64,000 nt of DNA, from NCBI GenBank assembly GCA_013396525.1, contig VWYX01000911.1:62001-126000 (forward strand), written 5' to 3'. Of the stretch, positions 1-12,437 are shown one piece after another. The notes beneath the pieces were generated by a model. It was not told the DNA's origin. It made no database searches and saw only the letters and a program-made list of their open reading frames with translations. This stretch comes from Chaetorhynchus papuensis (Eukaryota; Chordata; Aves; Passeriformes; Rhipiduridae). The translations under genes and the position numbers were made by a program. Numbering within the stretch: position 1 is the stretch's first letter; each line of letters begins with the position of its first letter.

Positions 1-3000
1 GAAAGACAATAAACTCCAGCAGTACCTGCAATCTGACATCAGGTTATGTATAATTCCAGTAATTTTATTTTTAAAACAATATATTTATACCACATCATCC
101 TAGATAAATTATAAATGGCTATAATACAGCTATAAAATGTTATAATGAAGTCTCACCCATCACTGTTTTATCAGTTGACAATTGCTGTCCTACTGTTAAG
201 AAATATACAGCTCACATAACATTTTCAACAATGTATGGTTTTCCTAACCAATAACTAACTACAAACACAAGCCAGCTAACCACAATAAAAGGGTAGACTG
301 AGTTTTCAGGACACCAGCTATCTTACAGTAACTGTCCAAACATACTCTCTGACTCAAACAAGGTAAAGTCAAGACAAATTAGGACCATGAAAAATAAGTG
401 ACTTCACATCTAACAGGAGAATATGCAGTAAAAATATGCTTATCTACACAATGAGCCATAAATGTGGCAGCTTCTATGGGGTTTGTAAAGAATTCCAAAT
501 CTCTTTTTGGCTTCTTCATATTTTACACTGCCACCTAGTGTAGGCTGTATCGATACATTCCAAGCTTCCAAATGTTGGCACCTGTGGTATCCAAAATCAA
601 AACAACTTCCATAAAAATAGCAGCCATCACTTCAGTTTGTCTTACCTGGGAGCTATCAGTTCCTAGTAGAAAAAGTCAACACTAGCCAGCTGAGACAAAA
701 TAGCAGAACTTAAAGTTATCTGACATTGACAGCAGGAAAGCCTAAAAAAATTCCTAGAGTTAAAAATACACAATTCATTATTGTTGTAACTCTACGGCTA
801 AACAATTATCAAATATGATTCTTTTGGAAAAATGTTTACTGTAGAGTCAATGAGTGAAAATTAACGCAAGTTAAGCATCTGTGCTTGTATAGAAACTACA
901 GATCAAACTGAACAATATTTCTCAATTGCAGGTCTAAACTGGGAACAATGATTTCAATGTTTACTTTTCTTTTCACCGGGTGTTTCTTTCTCATTTACAT
1001 TCTCTGTCTTTATTGTGAGGTTCAACGACTGGACCACCATCTGATGATCCTGGTAACAGTGCTCCTGTGGAAAGAGCTGCTGTGCAGGACTGCAGGGGAG
1101 TTTGCTTTACGACCAACTTTCCACACAGAGGCAACCTTGTGGAATTCTCATTTCCAGCTAACACAGAGAGACTATGCCACATGGCCATTCTACAAAAGCC
1201 ACCCAAGTTCTGTGTCATGACAGGCAGTAACACAGAAATTCCAGATCCAGCAGTGCTCTATAGCTGCCTTTTGAAGTGGGGGGGGAAAAATACCCAACCC
1301 ACACACTTACTTGGCTAAAGCAAAGAGGCATTTCTCAGACACTACAACTTCTAGATTATTAATTTGAAAAATTAAATATCTTCTCATCAATTGAAAGTAT
1401 ATTTCTAAAGCTATAAAAATAGCAGACTGACGTTATTGTGAACGTCAAATGCAGTATCTCCTACTCTGTATACCAAACCCTGGTCTTGTTTACAGAATAA
1501 AATGGAATAACTCAACAAAGATATTATCCCAAAATTACATTTCTATAGCAGAGAAAGTTATTTCATTTTATAAAACTCAGTTTTACTGACAGCTGTTTTC
1601 TTCTAGACACATACACAAAGCAAACAGAACCTGTTCCTGCTGCTACAGAAACACCAGAGTTGGTCCATTCTGCTTAATGCTCCATTTGCACAAATGCGCA
1701 AGATACAAAGCCACATTTAACACCGAATTTTACACCCATTTTCATGTTTCTGAGCCATTTTCACGAGAGAAATGTGCACCCTAGGTTTAGTGCATCTTAC
1801 TAGCATCGCTATAATATGCTAAGATCACACTGGATAACTAAACAAACAATATCCAAACTTGGTGATACTTGAACAACCATCAAAATACAATAAAAGCTTA
1901 TTTCCCACAAGACTTTCTTCCTCTTAATTGTGCATTACATATCCACCTCACAGTCACTTTAAAAAAAAGGGTCTTTCTAGTGCCTCATATTAAGAGATTT
2001 CACTCTATTTGCCAAATTAGTGTTTTTGTAGCAAGAAACTCCTATTGGCAAGAGTACAGGTAACAGCATGAAAGAAATTGATACAAATGAAACTGGTTTA
2101 GTTATTCATATCTGTTAAGTTTAAGAGAAAGTGCTCCGCAGACTGACTTTACTGCCGTACTCAGGATAAATTTTCACTGGGGTCACAGGGTGAAATTTCA
2201 TAGAAACAGGACACACAACAAAACAAGAAACATACATCAAACAAGCACAGATGGATTTGTTTTTTAGTGCCATGACACCCAGAGCACAAACAGAGCACAA
2301 ACTCAGCCTGTCAAAGTGACCTTGATGAACACCATCACATTTAACACTTTGACACAGTACTATGCCAAGTAAACACCTTTAGCTTGTGTTTTCTTATGTA
2401 TTTTCATTAAATGGAGCCTTCTTCAACATTAAAAACAATCTAAAGGAACCTACGGGGCAAATTCACTGACAAATAGGAAGAGGCTTAGTTTGCCAGACTG
2501 GGGCAAAAAGCCTTTTAGCATCCAAACCCAATTTTAAACTTCCTGTGCAGAGACAGAGCTGAAGCAACAGTAAACAGAATGATCCTGCCCAGTCTCCTTG
2601 GATTCAGAAAGGTGGCAAGTTTTTTAGACCTTGGATCTATAACACTTGAGAAGCAGAAATGACTCTACATTTCTTGAAAGTCACACCAATGACACTAACA
2701 CCAAACAATTCAAAACCCGTTATTGAAACATGTAAGCAAACTTTGTCATTGTAAACTTGACAAACCTACAGAATAAGCAGATACAATTTGTTCTGTTCAC
2801 TCTTTCTCAATACAAATTAATAAGCATACCATGTACAGCATAAGATGTCCACCTCACTTTTCAGTATGTTATTTCAGTATACCTTGCCAAAAAGGTACAC
2901 AAGACTTGGAAGACTGACAATGTATCCTGTCTCCTAACAGCAATTTTCATAGTAGAATGGATTGCTTAAATCTGATTTGCTCTTTGAGATTCTGCCCATA

Positions 3001-5925
3001 TTTTGTTAATTTATGATGACAGAAAAAATGCAAAAAAAAAATCTTCCCCAAAAAGACCCGCTATTGACCTGGCCAAATCAACTGTATCTCCCTTTGCAGA
3101 TTACGGAGAAAATGGACAAGAGAATTCTACATCAGTAGTTTATACTTTTATTTTTCTCTTCTGGCAAGCAGTAAAAGCCTAGCCTTCCAAACAGCAGGAA
3201 ACTGAAATCCACAAACCTCAAGCCCTCTTTAGAATTGTCAGCATGGATTTTGTATGAAGACAAGCAAGTCTTTTTAATTAAAATCCTGTATCAATGTGAA
3301 GACGTCTGTGAGCTGAAGTCCAGCATCACACTCAAACCTTGTGCAATCCAGCTGGCCTTTCACAGTTTGCCTCAGCTTTTCTGTAACATATCAGCTATCC
3401 AGGACAGGAGAGCCTGAGAAGCTAACTGACCAGATCCTTACCCAGCTGAGCTAGGGAAGAATTAGGCATTCCCTTAAAAAAAAACCAACTTAAAAGACAG
3501 CAAGAGCAAAATCAGCCGTGACTGCTGCTAAATAAAGAGATGGAGAACTCAAGACGAATTTGTAGTGAGATTGCCAGGTTTGTAGGTGAAATCAGGAACT
3601 GTGGGGAGGGCCCCTAAACCCAGGGTAAGTAGTAGACAAGACCCAAGGCCTGATGCGGCCAACTCATCCCAAATAACCTTTCAGCCTTCCATCCAGCTCA
3701 TGTTTTGACACTCGAAGTGAGATTAACAAATAAATTAAAATATCCAGGGAAAAGTATTTCATAGAATTTGAGTTATATCAGCCCAGATTACTTCAAAGAA
3801 AGAATCCTTTCTCAAAAGAGTAATAAATAACATTCACCATTCATCAATAATAACAATAAAATATTAGTGTAATAAAAGATATTTAATAAGCCAAGCAAAA
3901 GTAGCCCTTCCTAAAAATTTCCATCAGTCAGAGCATTTGACATACAGGAAGGGTTATGAAAATATAAATTAGGGAGAGACATGTAGCTAACTTCCCAAGT
4001 GTTTAAGCATGCTACCTCAAGTCATCAGAAGTCTTGAAGAAACTTTAGTGCTGGGAGTAACTGTCCACCTTTGGATTTGTCTCAGTAAACTGTCTTACTT
4101 CCTGCTGTAAATCTGTTACATAAATTCAAAAAGTATTGTTTTCATATTTCTCTGCAGAAGTCATATGCTAAAAATATATATCCATAACAAGCTAAATAAT
4201 TCAGCATACCTATCAATCCCACTACTTTTTCTCAAAAAACTCACAGTGAATTTAGGCCTATTCTATTCGAACAACGATTTTGCCTGCAGACTCTCTCGCA
4301 GCCTCCACTCATTACTGTCAGCCAGCAGCACTGTCCTCTACAGGCTGACTTCGATGCTCCAGGCAGGTCTTCCACTCCTGTGGTTTTTGTTGGGGTTTTG
4401 GGGGGTCGTGTTTCTTCTTACAGTGCAGTAGACTTCCAGGCGCTAAGCAGAGTATTAATCTTGCATTTTTTGGTTCACAAAACCTTCACCTAAGTGAAGG
4501 TTGCAAAATCTTTCAGTCAGATCAGAAGGTAAGGGGACTGTAGATCACAAAGCAGGATCTGTAAGAGGCACCTGGATACACCTGCTCAAACTGATATACC
4601 TTAGGCTGAGGAAGATAGAATTCTTTGATCAAAAAGAACTAAAGCAGCCTCACAGCTAAATCTCTCCAGAGAAAGAGAAACCAGAGCAAAAGAGGGATCA
4701 GCTGCACTTGCAAGGTTTGAGGAACCCATGGAGAACTGGAACTTGAAGCTTCAATCCGTCCAAGAAAGCCAGTAAAAGAAAGTATTTTAAAGAAAGATTT
4801 AATCTCGAGTGCTGTAAAAACCGTCAGAAAGTGGAAGGGGAAAAAAGCAAAAATAGGGCTCTGAAGTAGTAACATTTCCACATGCTACCACTAATGCCAT
4901 CAGGGCTGTAAAAATCTCACAGGACTAATTGCTGCTCATATTAATCTTGTGACTTGTATCTTAATTTCAGTGGAATTATCAATATGTGTGAAGTAAACAG
5001 CATTCAGTCCTGCATGGGTAGATACAGTAATGAGGGCTTACTTACTCAAACCCCATCCAATAAACAGGTTCACAGAACAAAAAAATCTGAGATACTACAG
5101 GGCTTTAAAGCTAGCTCGAATTTAATCAAGTAAAATAAAAACAACATTGAAAATAATCAAGTGACTAGAAAACTGCCTTTTTCAAGACTGCTATCACACT
5201 TGCAAATACTTATTTGAACAGAAGTTTTGTTAGTAACCAATTATTTACATACTCTTGCTTTGATACAGACCGAAAAAGAGACATTCCCCCCATCACTTTT
5301 GCTATGTAGACATCATTTACATACAGAGAGTGCCTGTAAGCCAGTAAGGACTGAAAATATTCTCATCTTTGAAATTCATAGTCAGATTTAAATGGCATAT
5401 GTATGGCCTGATTTTAGTATATCTACTTCAACACATCATTAATGGATAAATAAACAAGTAAATTTCTTCTGGCAAGGAAGATAAATGGAAACATAATTAA
5501 GCATCAGATGAAAACACAGCTCCACAAAGACTTGATCCTATTATTTCTATTTTGGATAAGGTACCGGGTTAGTTTTGGGGACCAAGCTGGTAGTCCCAAG
5601 CTCTGCCACCCATGCTTCAAAATCTCTGCGTCATTTCAGAAAAAGAAAACATAGCTCTACTCGATTATAGATCAGAAATTGAACATCATCCCCCCCACCA
5701 CCCCTTTTCGGGCTGATACAATTTCAAGTTACAACTCTGCTCAACTTAATTATCTGTAATACCTTCTTGTGGTTTCCATTACATCTCGGCAGACGCTGCT
5801 CTTTGCAAGATGGGGATAGGGATCCTATAGCTCAATTACTCCACCAAATTAACCCTTAGCGTCAAGTACAGAAGTCTCTAGCCTCGCCCAAGAATCCCCA
5901 ACTTTCGAACGAGACACAAAACCTT
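1..5925. other. AT-rich non-coding DNA, probably intron 1 of a minus-strand gene
   Basis: No recognisable exon, RNA gene or transposon is seen on either strand. Open frames here are at most about 90 codons, often without an ATG, and resemble no family I know. Because a leftward promoter and splice donor sit just to the right (6490-6600), the simplest inference is that this stretch is the start of a long first intron transcribed on the minus strand. A short A tract lies near 3030-3040. Strongly diverged repeats may be present but could not be recognised by eye. Confidence 0.5.
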
Positions 5926-6495
5926 TGCAGATAAGGTCCCCGAGACCCCCCAATACCCCTTCAGGAGGGTCACGGCCACAGCTGCACGGGGGGGCCGGCA
6001 CCGCGGCCAAGGCGGCATCCAGGCTCCCGGCGGGCAGCGCCGCCGCCGTCGGGAGAAACGAGGGGAGATCCTCGGCGGGTCCTAGCTGGAAGCTGCCCCG
6101 GCAGCTCGGCTCCCTCCGCACTCCCGGTGATCCCCGGAGGGCGGCGGCGGGCCGGGCACGGGTCCCTAGGACGGCCGGGCCACCTTCCTTCCCTCAGCGC
6201 CGGCCCGGAGGGGGCGGGAGAGCGGCAGCCGCCCTCGGCGCACTCCAGCCCGGATCACCCCTCGCCCAGCGGCGGCCGCGGCTCCCGGCGAGCGCGCCTT
6301 CTCCCGCTGCCAGGGCTGCGCGCCCGGCGGGCTATAACCTTAAGAAACTTGATAAGGGAATAAAAGGGAGGGACTTTGCCGGAACCGATTCTCGGCTTCT
6401 AATCTCTCCTGACGCTCCGGAGCCCGCGGGGAAAACAAGGAAACAAAACCCTGGCCAGCGGCGCGAGTCCCCGCACCCCTCCCGAGCGGCAGTAC

Positions 6496-6568
6496 CTGTC
6501 CGGCAGCGGGGCGGGCGGGCGCCGGCGGGGTGGCCGGCGCGGCACTTTCCCCTGGTGCGTGCGGGAGG
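6496..6568 (-). other. Candidate non-coding first exon of a leftward gene
   Basis: The start is estimated from the TATA-like box, about 30 bases upstream on the minus strand, and is uncertain by several bases. The end is set by a strong donor: minus-strand CAG/GTACTG, with the intron beginning at 6495. The exon would be about 70 nt, very GC-rich, without a convincing ATG, so it would be 5' untranslated leader. No second exon was recognised between 6495 and 1, so the rest of the gene probably lies outside the window. Alternative starts elsewhere in the island are possible. Confidence 0.45.
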
Positions 6569-6589
6569 CGCACGGCGGCGGGCGAGCTG

Positions 6590-6599
6590 CTATTTATAG
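6590..6599 (-). promoter_or_regulatory. TATA box that is also a perfect MEF2-type site
   Basis: The ten bases CTATTTATAG fit the MEF2 consensus YTAWWWWTAR exactly. On the minus strand the same site reads CTATAAATAG, a near-ideal TATA box embedded in GC-rich DNA. A TATA box here would place transcription start about 25-32 bases downstream, near 6565-6570. A consensus splice donor follows at 6495. MEF2 binding would suggest muscle, heart or neural regulation. TATA use and MEF2 use cannot be told apart from sequence. Confidence 0.6.
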
Positions 6600-6801
6600 T
6601 CCGGAGCCTCCAGCAGCGCGACGGACGGCGAGAGGAAATGAAGGGCTGCGCGCCTGGGCGGCCGGAGCCGAGCCCGCCCGCCGCCCCGCTCCCCGCCGCC
6701 GCCGGGAGGGCGAGGTGCGGCTGGCGCTGGGCACGGGCGCTCCTGCCCCCGGCGCCACCCTCGGGAGTCCCCTCCCAATGTCACCGCAAGCCGGCGGCGG
6801 C

Positions 6802-6896
6802 CCCGCAGGTAGAGGGGAGCCGCCAGCCGCCTCTCCGGCAGCCCTGCGGCCAGCAGGCAGCGCGGCGCGGCTCGGCTCAGCCGCGCAGAGGTGACC
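6802..6896 (+). other. Plus-strand donor-like sites, possible divergent transcript
   Basis: On the plus strand, GCAG/GTAGAG occurs at about 6805-6814 and AGAG/GTGACC at about 6887-6896. Both fit the vertebrate donor consensus reasonably. An ATG at 6778 lies just before the first. CpG islands are often bidirectional, so these may belong to a rightward divergent transcript starting near 6600-6750. There is no other support: no plus-strand exon was recognised further right. Confidence 0.2.
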
Positions 6897-7420
6897 CGCT
6901 ACTGCTGCTGCTGGAGGAGGCGAGACCGACACTGGGGTGTGGGAGGGAGAAGCCGGCGCTTGCCATTCACCTCCTGCCGCCCAGAGGGAGCCCGGCCTCC
7001 GCGGCCGCCTCTGCCGGCTGCCGGGGGCTGGGAGGCCGTGCCGGGAGCTCGCCCGGCCCGAGGGGACGGTCGGACCAGGCTGGGATCGCTCCCGGGGAGC
7101 CCGGCGCCAGCTCGGCCCGGGCTGGCAAGCTCCACATCGGCACCTCCTGGGGCACTGTGGCTCAGGGGAACGCAGCAGGACCGGTGGGAAACGCTAGTCA
7201 CTTCCCTCTCCCGGAGCTGGAAACGGAACCTCCCTAGAAGGCAAGCAAGCTGCTCCTCGAAGCCGCCGAACCGGCTGCCTTCCAGCCTCAAAACTTTGGG
7301 GGGTGGGCGATGAGGGATGCCTGGTCCTGCCAGGGAGGAAGGTGGGAGGGCTACACCTCGCCTCCGGCCGGTGCTGCCGCTCCAGAAAGTACTAAAGGCA
7401 TCCACACACCCGGCCTTCGG

Positions 7421-10400
7421 ACCACGGCATCCGAAAACTGGGTTTGTGTGTATGACAACAGAGGAATTAAGACAAATAATTTCTAAAGCATTTTACTCAC
7501 TCGATAATAATCTTCATTTAATCCAGGGGTTTTTTTTCTACTTCTTCTGTAGTTAGATAAATTCTGATATTTGAAACTTCAATCAATCCGTTTGAGATTA
7601 CTTGTGCGTTATTGCAGGACACCATCTGGGATTTGAGCAGCATAACTCACTCCTACACCATCATTCTCCAAGCAACTGAAGTTAATACAGATTAGATAGC
7701 TACATTAGCCTACTCAATATCATTTGTTTCAGGGTTGGATTTAGTGTTTCCCGTGTTGTAAAAACTGCAGTCATCTACAAGGCACCAGCACAAAGCCTGA
7801 CAATGGTCTGTGCAAAGCAAGACTGATTCAGCTTTGAGAGCTTGAAGTCAAAACAGAGATACGAAGATGGGAGCAGAGATACAAATATGGGAGCAGAGAT
7901 ACAAAGATGGGCGCTAAACAAATAGCATTATAAGCTGCACAAAATTGAAAGGAAAACCCTGAGAAGGCACAAGAGATATTTGACCTTGTCCAAACACCTA
8001 AACAAGGTAATACACAAAAATCTAGCTTAATGGAGCTACCCACTAATGTAAAGCTACTCATGCATAAATGTTTGCAGAATAAGGCTCGTATTGAATAAAC
8101 CATCGTAATGAAGTTAAACCACCTTTTCAAGTCCGAGATCAGTCTTTGAGCATCTCTCATGAACAACATTTTGCTTCTCACAACAATCTTCCTTGTTCAA
8201 TTTTTAATGTTCCACAGCGTAACACACAGCAGGAAAGATCCTGCTGGCACAGGAATTGGTAGCAGTAGACTCAGGGTGCCACCAGTGAGAATCTAGATGG
8301 TGAATAGGGAACTTGCAAAACTTGGCTATGTTCAATTCAACTGCATAGGCTGTTTCTTCCTCTATGCTCCCTTAAGAACAAAGTACTATTGAGGTTTAGT
8401 CTGTGGTTGCTTTTCAAATGAAAGCACTCCCAAACTCCTATATAAGTTCAGAACTGAGTACTGAGCCTGTAAAGTTAATGTTCTGTGTAGATTTGGAAGG
8501 AAATGCAATGAGAGCCCCTGCTTACTTTTTTCAGTAATAAAACCTTGAATATGTATAGCACAGAACTTTATTAACAGCAGTTACCGAAAACATTGTCTTG
8601 AAGAAGACCACTTTTTCTTGGGCAAGACTTTGTTGTATAGCCAGCCATACTGCAGACCACAGGAAGTATACAGGAAAAAGGCTGATTTTTAGATTAGTCT
8701 TATGTTAAGACTCAAGATGTTACTGGAATATGGCTGTTCAGAAATCTGCCCTATGTCAATATGGAAAAAAAATATATTAGATAATCAGAGTTTCATCCAA
8801 TTCTGAAATATTTTAAAATGGATATATAGTCTAAAGCTCTTTTTTGTCATGCAGACAAAATTTTCAGAGCTTGAAAATACACTTAAGCATAAAAAAAGGT
8901 ATCTAATGCTCAAAGATACCAAGCTCAAAATTATTTTGAATGTGTTTCTATGCTCCCTACCTCTGAAAATCACATTTCCTTAAGTGCCTAGATATGGATT
9001 TAGGGTGTCTAACTGCATCCATTCAGGCTTGAAAATTTTAGCCTACCTCTACCTGTGCTCCATAATAAATGTATCAGAAAGCTTCAGGCAAGCTATAAAA
9101 GTATTCTCAAAAAAGCAATGCAGACTTGAGCCATTAGAAGACAAGACACCGACCTAATAAAGTACTTGACTGTATAATTCAGCTCATTCTGGTATATGGA
9201 AAGCAGCATCTGAAGCCCAGCTTTTTTACAGACATCCGTGGTAAGAGAAAAATTAATATGAAACACCTCCACATTATGGCAGTTTTATTATTAATATCTT
9301 TCCACTATTTCCCAACATTATCCAAATCAATATCCTTAGTACTCTGAAATCTCCCTCTCTCCTATCTCCCCAACTCCTATGTATAATGTCCTATATTCCA
9401 CCTTAAAAATATGAAATCTTTATCAGGAGTCTCTAACTTAGTGGAAAATGGTGAGGATAAGGAGATGAAGCAGGGAGAAAACAAGAAATTAAATTGTGAC
9501 AGACTTAAGACTTCCTAAGGGGACAACGCGTGGAGCTGTTGGAGAATTTCCCCTCTCTGCTATCCAGATCCAATCTAACCAGATGCAATCTAGCTAGCAA
9601 GGTTTACTATTTCCAGGCCAAGGTTGGGATCAAAGAGAACAATAAATCATTGAAGAACTCCAGGATGAGGAAAAGACATAGGATTTAAAGGCCTGACAGC
9701 AGCTGGAGTAGAGCTTGTCTGCTGGAGAAGCTCTAACTAGCAACCAAAGTCTCCCAGCACAGGGGGAAGTAACAAGGTTGATAGGAATTTACTAAACCTT
9801 CAAGGAAAGGCAAAGGTCTAAGCAAGAAGAAATGCAAATATTTATTGCCTTAGGCCTTTGCTCAGAGTACATTTTGATGGATAGAAAGGGCTTTATTTCA
9901 AGAAACACTTTTTTTGTTGTCTTCGATTGGTGTTCCATATAAGAGTTTACCAAGGGAAAGGACTTAATGGACACCAAACGCAACTGGGGCTTGTCATGGT
10001 AAGCTTGTTAGGAAGCAGGGCTGTGTCAGGCAGAGAAGTTAATTTAGGCTCAGAATCAAAGAGGGACTGAAGAGGATCTAAAGCATTCTGTATTCCCAAG
10101 CAATGAAATATCTTTGAAGGCACAGCTAGGGTAAAACTCCAAGGCTGCTCATTCTTCAGACGGTATGAATGACTGCATGGGATAATTGCACTGCTTCTTC
10201 ACATGAACCAGAGTACAGCAAAGTTTGTTGAATTTATACCAGCTTTTTAACTGCAAAGAACTAGGGAATCAAAAATTAAATCCTAATGAAAGCATGAACA
10301 TTTCCTCCATCAGCGCATGATCACTCCCACCCCTTAAAGTCATCTCCTGGTGGAACCAACAACCCTGCCTGAAACCAAAGGATGCTTCTGACACTGAAAA

Positions 10401-12404
10401 TAAACCTAAAGCACTAAGAGAAAATCAGCAAAAACCACATCCTAGCAGCACTGAACTTGACTGGTAGGGCTTCCTGCACAACAGTGTCACTGCAGATTAC
10501 TGCACAAAATTGAAATCTGTTCACTATGTCAGGCTCTCAACAAACAGAATCAGTGACCGTAAACTGCAGTTTGGCTCTCAGTACCTCAGACCTTGTTACT
10601 TATGCTGATGGTGTAGATGTGCCAAAAAGCTACCCTGCTAACCTAAATAATGCAATTTACACCGAACATACATATTGCAATGCAGCTATGTATACATCCA
10701 ATGCAGAATGACAGTAGAAAAAGCAAGAAGATGATGACCTCGGTTCTGCAGGGGAACTGCAAACCATGACTTCCTGAACAAATTGAAGCCTTGACTTTGC
10801 AGGTTGTTCTGTGTGGGCAATAGGCTGTACCAGTGAGGCTTGTGCAGGCCGCTGCCAACATCAAACAACTTTCAGGATCAACGCCCACCAGAGGAAGAGC
10901 TGTGTAACTAATAACATGGAGGTGAAACTGTAACTGAGACAAACACCATACTACCAAATACAGAAGAAAGCAATGTCAAAGGTAAACACTTCCTCAGCTA
11001 TCTGAAATGATCACAGACTTTTCATCAAAAGACATGGAGGAAAACCAATACAGAACTGCTGGAGAAAGCGCTGCAGAGAAAGTATCACACTGTGTACTAA
11101 ATGAAAGAGGGAGGGCAGTGCAAATAATAAAAAACCCCAAACCAAAACGATGTCTTATGCTGCATACACTGCACCTCCTGCTTGAAAGGCAGATGGATTT
11201 GCTTTGCTCACATTTTGGCAATATTTACTGTGTTTGTTGTACAATTAGGGAATGATCGTAACAAAGTAACCCTAATGTTTTTCTGTGCATTGGATATAAC
11301 ATGCAACTATTTATCATCAATCTGAGCAGTAACTTCTCTTCTTGCCCCACTGCTACGAAAAAGGCAGTCATGGAAATCCCAGACAAAGCACTATTACACT
11401 ATTATTGTTCTTTTCTTCAATAATATTTTCTCTCAGTTTCAACATTTGCTGCTGTGCAAAGTTTTGTGTAAAACCAAGGGACAAGAAGGAGAGTTCTAAA
11501 GGACAGAAAATGTGATTTTATCACAGTGTGAACTTAGAAATACCATATTCATATGACACCAGATGCTGAACAGCATAAGCCTTCTCTACTGTTCAAAACG
11601 TTTTAATGGAGAGACTTTATTGTAATAGCTTCCATGTGAGGTATCATCTCTTAAAGCTTGTGTAACCACTGTATCATGTTCTCTGGCCGCTTTGACAATA
11701 GTGCAGCTATATGTCCAAGCCAAATCTCCATCAGATTTGCCAGGCAAGACAGACATATGCAGATCTTGAACTAAATACTGGGGGGTTGCAGCTCAAAAAA
11801 ACCCTCCCAAAACCAAAAACAAAACAAAACCAAAACACAGACAAACAAACAACCCCAGAGAGACAGAGTTTTAATTTCATTTTCTGCTCACTTTGTACCA
11901 GTATAAATGACTAGACAGCATGCAAGGCTTAAAAGAGTAAAGATAAATGGTTAAATTATTAGACCAATTCTATTAGTACAAACTCTGTAGACTTCAGGGG
12001 TCTTTTACTGACCTATGCTCAGGGCAGAAGACACAGTTTTTATTAGGTCTACTAGTACTGGATGCCATTTTTCAGGCCAAACGCCCTGTTACTTGATGTT
12101 GGACACTTAACCTCTGCCAAAAAATCACACTGCTCGATTTTATCTCACAAGGCAAAACCACTTCAATATCTTTCAGCAATACTTGTTTGGGACAGAAGGT
12201 GAAAGGGCAAGCCAGCAGTTAGTTTACTGTCTAAAACAATAAAGTCATCAGACAGGCAGAAATGGAAGCAATACATGGTTCCCTGCTTGCTGACAAGATT
12301 TCACCATCACTTTTTTTCACATTTTCTGAGTAGGCTGAATTTCAGGGAAGGTTTGTCCATTGCCAGAACAGACCTGTTTTAAAGCATTTTGTTGATCTCC
12401 ACCA

Positions 12405-12405
<1 letters not shown>
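7421..12405. other. Gene-free intergenic DNA
   Basis: No exon or RNA gene was recognised. Apart from a short tandem repeat at 7854-7913 and A/C-rich low-complexity sequence near 11800-11860, the stretch is ordinary AT-rich DNA. Open frames up to 117 codons on the minus strand near 7828-8181 and 10643-10957 have no recognisable motifs and sit in no splice context I could see. Confidence 0.5.
7854..7913. repeat. 20-bp tandem repeat, three copies
   Basis: Three consecutive 20-base units begin with CAGAGATAC and end in GATGGGAG-like sequence. The units start at 7854, 7874 and 7894 and differ at only a few positions. This is a short minisatellite by direct inspection, with no known function. Confidence 0.9.

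Positions 12406-12435
<30 letters not shown>
12406..12435 (+). repeat. Poly(A) tract, 30 bases
   Basis: An uninterrupted run of 30 A residues is followed by an A/C-rich stretch to about 12520. No poly(A) signal or processed-transcript-like body was recognised immediately to its left, so I call it a simple repeat rather than a retrocopy tail. Confidence 0.85.

Positions 12436-12437
<2 letters not shown>

Larger units (their letters stand above)
5926..7420. promoter_or_regulatory. CpG island with promoter architecture
   Basis: This is the only long GC-rich, CpG-dense block in the window. It rises abruptly from AT-rich flanks near 5.93 kb and fades near 7.42 kb. Such islands mark vertebrate gene promoters. 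It contains a TATA/MEF2-like element on the minus strand, a minus-strand donor downstream of it, and plus-strand donor-like sites at about 6808 and 6891. An AT-rich notch at about 6330-6370 carries GATA-like and AT-run sequence. Open frames up to 235 codons run through the island on both strands, but they are low-complexity Pro/Ala/Arg/Gly-rich, several begin at GTG, and they match no family I know. I treat them as GC-driven chance frames. The gene cannot be named from this window. Confidence 0.85.

Noticed and set aside
5925..7405. Long open frames in the CpG island (224 and 235 codons plus, 168 codons minus) as protein-coding genes
   Set aside because: They are low-complexity Pro/Ala/Arg/Gly-rich, overlap each other on both strands, several start at GTG, and they match no known family. 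GC-rich DNA has few stop codons, so such frames are expected.
12406..12435. Poly(A) tract as the tail of a processed pseudogene
   Set aside because: No AATAAA or gene-like body was found immediately upstream and no flanking duplication is evident.
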